15,065 nucleotides of DNA, from positions 1-15,065 of the forward strand of contig CAZNFQ010000050.1 of the NCBI GenBank assembly GCA_964571965.1, given 5' to 3'. Shown piece after piece: positions 7,801-14,083 of the stretch (within the stretch, counting starts at the first letter, position 1; each line of letters begins with the position of its first letter). The notes under the pieces were generated by a model that had not been told where the DNA came from, searched no databases, and saw only the letters and a program-made list of their open reading frames with translations. The translations under genes were made by a program, and so were the position numbers. The DNA comes from Sabulitectum sp964571965. GTDB lineage: Bacteria; Fermentibacterota; Fermentibacteria; Fermentibacterales; JCC-6.

Positions 7801-10428
7801 ATATGGGTGGACGGTTTCACCCAGGAAGACACCCTCGAGTTCTACGACATGGGTCTTGTGGGTAACAGATGGGAGCCAAACAGGATATCGCCCTTCGAAG
7901 AGATATCCATACCGGTCCAGCCCGAGGAGTTATTCACCGTTTCAGTGGTTAACAACAGGCAGAACCAGGACTACATAGATAATCCTCCCCCGGGAATAGA
8001 TCCGGGAGACGATGAAAACGGCGACCTTAAACTGGAACAGAGCATAAGTCTCGACTGTGAGCAGATCCTGTCAGGTCACCAGGGTCTTGCAAGGCAGACC
8101 TTCTACTCCAATGAGAGCTACACAGCCTACAGGTCCATTACCTTTCCCTACCGGGGCAGCACCGATCAGGGCCAGGTCTTCCTGCAGCTGGGAAGAGACA
8201 GCCTGAACTACTATGAGATCACCGGAGATATCAGTTCCATCTGGCAGAGAATAGAGGTAGACCTTCAGGACCTTGTGGACCTGAAGCTGCTCAAGGACCA
8301 GTCAGGAGAAGACGAGCTCCGTTCAGGCAATCTTGCGGTTGTTGGAAATCCTTCCCTTTCCGAGGTCCTGATGCTGGCGGTTGGTGTAAGGAATCAGTCC
8401 CCTTCGCCTCTGACGTCCAGGGTCTGGGTTGACGACATAGTTCTCAAGGGGCACTATCTCGATCCGGGGAACGCCCACAGAATAACCAGTGAAATAGATA
8501 TGGCGGATCTGCTGTCTCTTTCCGGAGACTATCGAATGGTGGATGATGACTTTCACGGCCTGGGAAAGACATCGGGAACCGGAACCACTGTAACCAGATA
8601 TTCCGCACAGTCCACCTTCAATATAGACCGCTTTACCCCTCCTGTATGGAACTGGTCACTTCCTGCCACGTATGCATGGTCCAGGAGCTTCTCCGAACCC
8701 CGATACGCCAGGAACAGCGATGTGCGTCTCGAGGGGGATGAGACCTGGGCATACAGAACCGAGAACAACAGGTGGGATACCTCGGTGCAGTGGAGAAGGA
8801 ACGGTAGATCAGACGCTTTCGCAGGCCGTTATTTCCTGGATCCCCTTCACGTGAGACACGCCATGGGAAGAGGCTGGGGAAGGTCGGTATCCACCAGGGA
8901 TTCCCTGGAAACAGAAACCTTCACGGTCGATTACGATCTGTCTCTGGGAAGAATGAGCCTCATAAGGGTGCCTCTGCTGGAGGATATAAGGCTTCGACCC
9001 ACAAGATTCGGATTCGGGATCGGTTTCAGCAGGGGAAGGAACGTGATGTGGGACATTGCCGGGGAGGATACGGTACTTACCAGGAACAACACAGAGAGAA
9101 CCCTGGATGCTGACGGCAATGTGTCTTTCAACCCATGGAAGGGACTTACCGGAAGCTACAGCCTGGCAGTGGGCAGGGATATGTACTATCCCTGGGATGA
9201 ACCTGAAACCGGGATCAATGTTGGACGGGAAGTATCACGGAGCCAGAATGCAGGGGTGAGTCAGGAGATAAATTTCTGGAACTACCTGAGGCCCAGATTA
9301 AGCTGGGATGTGCGCTATTCCTCCGCCAGACTCAGCCCGCACACAGGCTCGCCATCCGATACACTGAGCAGGCCCGACGTGGGTGCGGACCTTACCCAGA
9401 GGCTTAACCTGAGGGTTGGTCTTGCCCATGCAATAAGATCCATTGCCAGGCTGAGGGATGAAAGGCTCGATGAGGAAGCTGTCACGGGAAGCCCCAGGTG
9501 GCTCCTTTCCAAAATGGAGAGATGGGCGGACAGGATAACCGATCCGAACATCGTTTATTCACAGTCCAGGGGAACCGACTACAAGGATGTACCTTTCATG
9601 CCCTCACTTGAATACCAGTTTGGTTTAGATCCTCTCCTGGAGGGTCTGGACCCGTACAGCAGAACCACTTCCAATTCCATCCAGATATCAGGAGGCTACC
9701 GCCCGGTAAACACAATGTCCATCCGTGCGGAATACAGTGACAGTGAGAACAGAAGTTTCTATTCCGGATTCTGGAACCGTACAGACAACACCACCTGGCC
9801 CTCCGTGTCCGTTTCATGGAGCGGGTTGGAGCGGTACGCACCATTGTCGTTTCTCAGAACCGGTTCTGTGAGCAGCGGATACAGACTCGAAACTTCCACC
9901 ACTTCCCGTATCGAAAACGACAGCCTTACACCAATCAGTGAAACGGAAACATCGAGGTGGAGTCCCCTTGCCAGCTTCACAGGCTCCTTCGACAACAAGG
10001 TTCAGATCACTCTGTCCGACAATATGTCCACCACGGAGACCCGGAACTTCACCGGTACCTCCGCCAGGGTCAGGTCCAACACCAATTCAGCGCAGTTCAA
10101 ACTGTCCTACGCCTTCAGCGCCCCCGGAGGCATTGCAATACCGATCCCTCTGCTGGACAGGCTGAGGCTTTCCTTCCAGAGCGACCTTACAACATCACTG
10201 TCAATAACACGTTCCAGCTCCAGCAGTGAGATAATCGGGGGTAGCACCGGAGAGTCCCAGATTCAGTCCGACAAGACCGAGTGGAGAATAGAGCCCTCTG
10301 CATCCTATGACTTTGGAACCGTAACGGCTTCCATGACAGGAATCTACGGCTGGAAAACCGACAAGGTCAACGACCAGTACGATCAGAAAGACGTTGGTCT
10401 GAACATCTCCGTAACGATAAACTTCTAA
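4801..10428 (+). CDS. sprA: SprA/Sov-family giant outer-membrane protein (type 9 secretion translocon homologue)
   Basis: In Bacteroidota, SprA (Sov) is the very large outer-membrane barrel through which type 9 secretion cargo crosses. This protein has 1875 residues, shorter than the roughly 2400 usual there. A signal peptide (hydrophobic core about 3-13, likely cleavage after SNA at 18) directs Sec export. Family hallmarks as I recall them: YDGDEDEIIQSIELGDVNL (215-233) followed by an HEGLFGAKL segment; MIFPENRPF near 500; LDDMEGS (716-722) followed by W and SLP; the LDTED (864-868) and STEDTGLDTL (877-886) region; and KITYARIWVDGF. Three aspartate-rich loops (482-493, 868-879, 934-945) look calcium-binding. 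The C-terminal half is rich in alternating beta strands and ends NISVTINF with terminal phenylalanine, as barrel proteins do. All six cysteines (416, 455, 805, 828, 924, 1086) lie in the first 60%. GAGG sits close before the ATG, and I found no convincing promoter. No other type 9 secretion gene is in view, so function is inferred. Confidence 0.85.
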   Translation: MRAILFFFLLVFLSQSNADGGVALRSYALLEENPGYWYQDSIPWLVSLPATQVQVWASDTGEALNFRLFYNGYPISPTRTWTLSGVRSRLIGWGTWKTWTQANARNGIRNSGTRGQLVPTIYLPLNMPGVLGDAIGTGGQLDISGHQTISFSGVSHIYPNRVNVEGSSTSLFPDLKMEQELRVRLDGTIGEKIHVAVDHDSERQIGSDYSVSLSYDGDEDEIIQSIELGDVNLSITGPEFISYSIPHEGLFGAKLVAQAGPFDFTAIASKEGSSTESSDFVGQASLVTDSILDIRPADNYFFRAFPDTVSAVAFDPESIRVFIDDGDITNNAETGAIEGSWFVPRGSGGTLTAPDKWWDELQPGIEADYVLVDSGRTIRFLSPVNSNYEIGISYVPLGGGARVGSVPVDGPYDLLCIKQSNPLPEDPEGYPTWAYEMRNYYFLGANNIVRESFNCDVFLQRAGEDPVSTQDGVPFTQLLGLDSNGDGLMYDEEITMDWENGFMIFPENRPFMSDVLDYTNNSIYTEKNPAINKSLYYMRVSYRAASTTYSLGHMGIVEGSERVTLTVAGQARTLTRDTDYSIIYEVGLLTLMGEAADLAQDPANTLRVTFEYIPFFSSVSKTLLGTRLVYNIGSNSWLGGTMMYESASSPEDRPRIEEGSFGTTVFDMDMHLEARPEFLTDAVNAIPLINTEAESKVVLSGEVAVSLPAGESKAWLDDMEGSESSFPLGQSRAAWFYPSLPRETMQIAPVGDFRWYNVTDRWSLSDIVPGETSDEASRYLSSILQFVFTPSSSNPTSSWGGFQRCIERYGADFSSKTHLSLYVRPTGCATDGNLYIDLGERIDEDTYWLQRVGDDLIRTSNGELDTEDTNSDGIRSSTEDTGLDTLMSVDEPGYSSSNLDPNQDNYTYNAGDPIGVRFLNINNCENNGRLDTEDLNRNGVLDRANTFFRIRVPLNDPDYIISESPGGWLLIQIPLGDSTLVTVPEISDGEPTWEKITYARIWVDGFTQEDTLEFYDMGLVGNRWEPNRISPFEEISIPVQPEELFTVSVVNNRQNQDYIDNPPPGIDPGDDENGDLKLEQSISLDCEQILSGHQGLARQTFYSNESYTAYRSITFPYRGSTDQGQVFLQLGRDSLNYYEITGDISSIWQRIEVDLQDLVDLKLLKDQSGEDELRSGNLAVVGNPSLSEVLMLAVGVRNQSPSPLTSRVWVDDIVLKGHYLDPGNAHRITSEIDMADLLSLSGDYRMVDDDFHGLGKTSGTGTTVTRYSAQSTFNIDRFTPPVWNWSLPATYAWSRSFSEPRYARNSDVRLEGDETWAYRTENNRWDTSVQWRRNGRSDAFAGRYFLDPLHVRHAMGRGWGRSVSTRDSLETETFTVDYDLSLGRMSLIRVPLLEDIRLRPTRFGFGIGFSRGRNVMWDIAGEDTVLTRNNTERTLDADGNVSFNPWKGLTGSYSLAVGRDMYYPWDEPETGINVGREVSRSQNAGVSQEINFWNYLRPRLSWDVRYSSARLSPHTGSPSDTLSRPDVGADLTQRLNLRVGLAHAIRSIARLRDERLDEEAVTGSPRWLLSKMERWADRITDPNIVYSQSRGTDYKDVPFMPSLEYQFGLDPLLEGLDPYSRTTSNSIQISGGYRPVNTMSIRAEYSDSENRSFYSGFWNRTDNTTWPSVSVSWSGLERYAPLSFLRTGSVSSGYRLETSTTSRIENDSLTPISETETSRWSPLASFTGSFDNKVQITLSDNMSTTETRNFTGTSARVRSNTNSAQFKLSYAFSAPGGIAIPIPLLDRLRLSFQSDLTTSLSITRSSSSSEIIGGSTGESQIQSDKTEWRIEPSASYDFGTVTASMTGIYGWKTDKVNDQYDQKDVGLNISVTINF
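6244..6279 (+). other. EF-hand-like calcium loop 1 in the SprA homologue
   Basis: Residues 482-493, DSNGDGLMYDEE, fit the 12-residue EF-hand loop: D at 1, N at 3, D at 5, G at 6 and E at 12. The flanking sequence does not show clear EF-hand helices, so an isolated extracellular calcium loop is more likely than a full EF-hand. Confidence 0.5.
7402..7605 (+). repeat. Paired LDTED-N-x-G loops in the SprA homologue
   Basis: Two related segments occur 66 residues apart. GELDTEDTNSDGI includes the EF-hand-like loop DTNSDGIRSSTE (868-879), with ligand positions D1, N3, D5, G6 and E12 all filled. GRLDTEDLNRNGV includes the loop DLNRNGVLDRAN (934-945), which lacks the final acidic ligand. Between them lies DTGLDTL and an acidic, asparagine-rich stretch. 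As I recall, comparable LDTED / DxGLDG segments occur in Bacteroidota SprA, so this is probably a family feature, not a local duplication. Confidence 0.5.
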
Positions 10429-10435
10429 GCTGCTA

Positions 10436-10462
10436 TTGACAGCGCCTCTTCAATGCTAAAAG
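10436..10462 (+). promoter_or_regulatory. Candidate promoter of the pilB-pilB-pilT unit
   Basis: A consensus -35 hexamer TTGACA (10436-10441) lies 8 bases after the sprA stop. Fifteen bases later TAAAAG (10457-10462) follows TGC, giving an extended -10 arrangement. The 15-base spacing is short and the -10 matches at only four of six positions. A second AT-rich element, TTATAT (10463-10468), is too far away for standard spacing. The leader would be about 45 bases, ending at AGGGAG (10501-10506), 8 bases before the pilB ATG. Confidence 0.4.
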
Positions 10463-10514
10463 TTATATGTTCACCAGGTGCATTTTTCACGAAATACCGC
10501 AGGGAGATGACTGA

Positions 10515-12275
10515 ATGAAATTGGGCCAGATGCTGCTAAAGGCCGGGATTATAGATCAGCAACAGCTGGACAGTGCCCTTGAACACCAGCGGAATGAGGG
10601 CGGACGCTTAGGCTACAATCTTGTGAAAATGAATCTTGTTACAGAAGAGAAACTTAACGATTACCTGGCACGTCAGAACCGTATCGAAGCTGTGAACATA
10701 GACAGCATAAAGATTCCACAGGAAGTTCTTAACCTGGTTTCCGCCAAACTGGCTCTTCGCTATGAAGTGGTGCCCGTGGAGAAAGAAGGGCGCAAGCTGG
10801 TTGTTGCCATGGCAGATCCCCAGAACCTTTTCACCATAGATGACCTCAGGTTTTCCCTGGGTATGGAGATAGAACCGCATATATGCGCTTCATCCATGAT
10901 TCAGAGGGCTCTGGGCAAATTCTACGGAGCAACCGACGCCATGGTTCCGGTGGAAGATTCCGACACGCTCACGGAAGAACCGGAAGAAAAGACCGAAGAC
11001 GAACTGGCAGATTCCGACGAGCTCCTTCTGGGGGATGATGCTTTCTTTTCCCTGATAGAGGAGGAGGAAGAGGATGAACTGGATGAAGACCTCTCAATGG
11101 ATCTTTCCGATTCTCCTGTGGTCAAGCTTGTTAACAGCGTAATTGCCGATGCGGTTAAAAGGGGTGCCAGTGACATCCATTTCGAACCATTCGAAAAATT
11201 CATAAGGATCAGATACAGAATAGACGGCGTGCTTCACGAGATCATGCGGCCAAGCAGAAAGTACAGACAGGCAATGGTGAGCCGACTGAAGATCCTTGGA
11301 AGCATGAACATCGCCGAGCATAACCTGCCACAGGACGGCAGGACCAAGGTAAGGGTAAGGGACAGGTTCGTAGACATGCGTCTTTCAACCCTTCCCACCC
11401 TTTTCGGGGAAAAGGTTGAGGTAAGGCTTCTGGACAGGTCCAAGGTCCAGCTCGACCTTGACCTGCTGGGGTTCGAAGAGGAAACCCTCTACCAGTTCCG
11501 AAGGGCCATCAAGCGCCCCTTCGGCATAGTTCTCGTTACAGGTCCCAGCGGCAGCGGTAAAACCACAACCCTGTATTCCGCCCTTACCGAGCTTAACGAT
11601 ATCGGAGTGAACATAATGACCGCGGAGAACCCCGTTGAGTTCAACCTCAAGGGGATAAACCAGGTTCAGATGAACGAAGAGGTGGGCCTGACCTTCGCGA
11701 AGGCTCTCAGAGCTTACCTCAGGCAGGATCCCGACATCATCATGGTCGGTGAGATCCGAGACCAGGAAACGAGCGAGATAGCCATCCGTGCAGCTCTTAC
11801 CGGTCACCTTGTTCTCTCCACCGCCCATACCAACGACGCCCCAAGTACCATCAACAGGCTTGTGGATATGGGAACGGAGCCCTACATGCTCAGCACCTCT
11901 CTGGTCTGCATATGCAGCCAGAGGCTTATCAGGAAGGTCTGCGGAAACTGCAAGACCCCTGTTGCAGTACCCAGGGAAGCCATCGTGGAAGCGGGAGTTG
12001 ATCCCGACCGGTTCAAGGGAATTACCTTCTACGAAGGAACAGGATGTTCCAAGTGCAATCAGACAGGCTACAGCGGCCGGGTGGGTATTTACGAGATAAT
12101 GCCCATCGATGACGAGATGCGCGGTCTGATAGAAGGTGATGCCAACAGCATAGAGCTTGAAAAAGCAGCCCTGAGAAAGGGAATGATAAGCCTAAGGGAG
12201 GCCGCTCTGAGAAAACTTGAAGCAGGGCTCACCACCTTCGAAGAGGTGGTAAGAGAAACGGTTTCCAATGTATAA
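10515..12275 (+). CDS. pilB: Type IV pilus assembly ATPase PilB with intact cyclic-di-GMP-type MshEN domain
   Basis: Hexameric cytoplasmic ATPase that drives pilus extension, or pseudopilus assembly in type 2 secretion. The product is 586 residues. The N-terminal MshEN domain has two 24-residue motifs of the RLGxxL...LxxxLxxQ type at 2-25 (K2 L3 G4, L7, G11, L18, L22, Q25) and 31-54 (R31 L32 G33, L36, L47, L51, Q54), separated by exactly five residues as in known cyclic-di-GMP-binding MshEN domains. An acidic linker (147-199) with five consecutive glutamates leads to the ATPase core: Walker A GPSGSGKTT (343-351), Asp-box region TAENPVEF (369-376) with N372 where aspartate is common, Walker B with E413, and His box STAHTND (435-441). 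Zinc cysteines are C476, C479, C511 and C514. AGGGAG lies 8 bases before the ATG. A GspE/MshE assignment is possible, but the following pilT favours PilB. Confidence 0.92.
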   Translation: MKLGQMLLKAGIIDQQQLDSALEHQRNEGGRLGYNLVKMNLVTEEKLNDYLARQNRIEAVNIDSIKIPQEVLNLVSAKLALRYEVVPVEKEGRKLVVAMADPQNLFTIDDLRFSLGMEIEPHICASSMIQRALGKFYGATDAMVPVEDSDTLTEEPEEKTEDELADSDELLLGDDAFFSLIEEEEEDELDEDLSMDLSDSPVVKLVNSVIADAVKRGASDIHFEPFEKFIRIRYRIDGVLHEIMRPSRKYRQAMVSRLKILGSMNIAEHNLPQDGRTKVRVRDRFVDMRLSTLPTLFGEKVEVRLLDRSKVQLDLDLLGFEEETLYQFRRAIKRPFGIVLVTGPSGSGKTTTLYSALTELNDIGVNIMTAENPVEFNLKGINQVQMNEEVGLTFAKALRAYLRQDPDIIMVGEIRDQETSEIAIRAALTGHLVLSTAHTNDAPSTINRLVDMGTEPYMLSTSLVCICSQRLIRKVCGNCKTPVAVPREAIVEAGVDPDRFKGITFYEGTGCSKCNQTGYSGRVGIYEIMPIDDEMRGLIEGDANSIELEKAALRKGMISLREAALRKLEAGLTTFEEVVRETVSNV

Positions 12276-14055
12276 CCGGCTTGCAATGATGCTGGTTCAG
12301 TCAGGTCTTGTGGAGCAGGAAGACGTTAACAGGATAGCCAGGGAGTGGGGTCCCGGAGAAACCGCCCTGGCGGAGGCCCTGGTTCTTAATGGTCAGGTGA
12401 ACGAGGAACTTATAACCGAATTTCTTGCAGAGATTTACAGTATCGATCCCATATACCTTAACGAAACTGAAATTGGAACCGATAACGCAAAGCTTCTAAG
12501 CGAAAGCTTTGCCAGGGAAAACCTGGTAGTTCCGGTTAAATCTGAGGACCACACCCTTTTCGCCGCCATGGCAGACCCTGCGAACCTCTATGTGATAGAC
12601 GAGATCAAGTTCGCAAGCGGACAGGAAGTGGTTGTCTACGCATCAGCTCCATCTGCGGTGCGCAGGGCCCTGGATGACATATACGGCCAGGTTAATTCCC
12701 TTGTCAGCGTTGACGATACCCTGGACGAGTATGACGACGAAGACCATCTCGAAGAGGTATCAAGCCTCGAAGGTGATGAGCTGGACGAGGAATTCGACCT
12801 GGAGAACGAGCTTTCTACGGACTCCGACGAACCAGTGATAAAGTTCGTAGATGCCATGATAGCCAGGGCAGTCCGTACAGAGGTTTCCGATATACACATA
12901 GAACCCTACGAGAAGTATCTCAGAATCAGATTCAGAAGAGACGGCACATGCTATGAGGCCTTCAAGATCAACCCCAATATGCAGAAACCCATTCTCTCCA
13001 GACTGAAGATAATGTCAGGAATGAACATAGCTGAAAAGAGAAAAACACAGGACGGCCGAATTAAAGCAAAGGTGGACAACCGGATCATAGACTTCAGGGT
13101 GAATGCAGTGCCGGCCATCGACGGTGAAAAAATCGTTCTGAGGATCCTCGACAGGGGAAACCTTCAGTTCGACCTCAGGGAACTCGGCTTCCCTGAAGAT
13201 GCTCTGAAGGCGTTTCTCTCCGGTGTTAACTCTCCCTTCGGCATCGTTCTGGTTACAGGACCAACGGGAAGCGGAAAGACCACCACCCTTTACAGTGCTC
13301 TCAGTTCTCTGAATACACCAGCTGTGAACATTCACACCGCTGAAGATCCAGTTGAATACAACATCGACGGTCTGGTTCAGACCCAGATCGATTTCTCCAT
13401 GGGCTATGACTTTGCATCTGCCCTGAGGGCCATTCTGCGCCAGGATCCCAACATCATCATGGTGGGAGAGATAAGGGACCTGGAAACCGCCTCCATTGCC
13501 ATAAAGGCTGCTCTTACCGGGCAGCTGGTGTTTTCAACAATTCATACCAACGATGCGCCGGGCACCGTCAACAGGCTTGTGGACATAGGTATAAAACCAT
13601 TCCTGGTTGCAAGCGCGGTTAGAACCATCATGGCACAGAGACTTGTCAAAACCATATGCAAGAAGTGCAAAGCACCCTACACATGGTCAGACGAAGAACT
13701 CACCGAAGCCGGTATCGACCCTGCTGAAATGGTAGGTGCGAAAACCTACAAGGGCAAGGGATGCTCCGTGTGCGGAGGTTCAGGCTACAAGGGAAGAATG
13801 GGTCTGTACGAGGTTCTTACCCTGGACCGTAATATGAAGCAGGCCGTAATCGACAGGGCTCCAGCAACAAAAATAAGGATACTTGCGGTTAATAACGGAA
13901 TGCGTACATTAAGGATGGACGCAGTTGAAAAGCTTAAACAGGGTATTACAACCCTGGAAGAGGTGACGAGGGTAACAGCTGACGACGAGGATGATGTGAA
14001 GATCGCTGCCATGAACTACAGGTTGGAGAAGCAGATCAGCTCACTTTCATCCTAG
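12268..14055 (+). CDS. pilB: Second PilB/GspE-family ATPase with degenerate MshEN motifs
   Basis: Paralogue of the preceding gene, 595 residues, with the same layout: N-terminal MshEN-like domain, acidic linker (149-188), Walker A GPTGSGKTT (331-339), Asp-box TAEDPVEY (357-364, D360 present), Walker B E401, and zinc cysteines C464, C467, C499 and C502. It should be an active pilus or secretion assembly ATPase. The MshEN motifs keep their hydrophobic spacing (4-27 and 33-56, five-residue gap) but lose key positions: RLG becomes RLA and ALA, and the closing glutamines become W27 and I56. Cyclic-di-GMP binding is therefore doubtful. It starts inside the end of the first pilB with an 8-base overlap and has no good ribosome site nearby, so translation is probably coupled. 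It could power a second pilus or pseudopilus system, or form mixed hexamers with the first; the sequence cannot decide. Confidence 0.88.
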   Translation: MYNRLAMMLVQSGLVEQEDVNRIAREWGPGETALAEALVLNGQVNEELITEFLAEIYSIDPIYLNETEIGTDNAKLLSESFARENLVVPVKSEDHTLFAAMADPANLYVIDEIKFASGQEVVVYASAPSAVRRALDDIYGQVNSLVSVDDTLDEYDDEDHLEEVSSLEGDELDEEFDLENELSTDSDEPVIKFVDAMIARAVRTEVSDIHIEPYEKYLRIRFRRDGTCYEAFKINPNMQKPILSRLKIMSGMNIAEKRKTQDGRIKAKVDNRIIDFRVNAVPAIDGEKIVLRILDRGNLQFDLRELGFPEDALKAFLSGVNSPFGIVLVTGPTGSGKTTTLYSALSSLNTPAVNIHTAEDPVEYNIDGLVQTQIDFSMGYDFASALRAILRQDPNIIMVGEIRDLETASIAIKAALTGQLVFSTIHTNDAPGTVNRLVDIGIKPFLVASAVRTIMAQRLVKTICKKCKAPYTWSDEELTEAGIDPAEMVGAKTYKGKGCSVCGGSGYKGRMGLYEVLTLDRNMKQAVIDRAPATKIRILAVNNGMRTLRMDAVEKLKQGITTLEEVTRVTADDEDDVKIAAMNYRLEKQISSLSS

Positions 14056-14083
14056 CATAAAATGGATGGGGAAGGTGAACAGG

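Noticed and set aside
10429..10444. A GCTG/CAGC inverted repeat just after the sprA stop, as a terminator
   Set aside because: The stem is only 4 bp with a 7-base loop and no T-run follows. It also overlaps the TTGACA element.
10507..10518. A three-codon leader minigene (ATG ACT GAA TGA) overlapping the pilB start
   Set aside because: The AGGGAG ribosome site abuts its ATG with no spacing, while the pilB ATG has normal spacing. Very short overlaps like this arise by chance.
11058..11072. A run of GAG/GAA codons in the first pilB as a slippage or phase-variable tract
   Set aside because: The frame continues intact into the ATPase domain, the run is interrupted by GAA, and a matching acidic linker exists in the paralogue without such a run.
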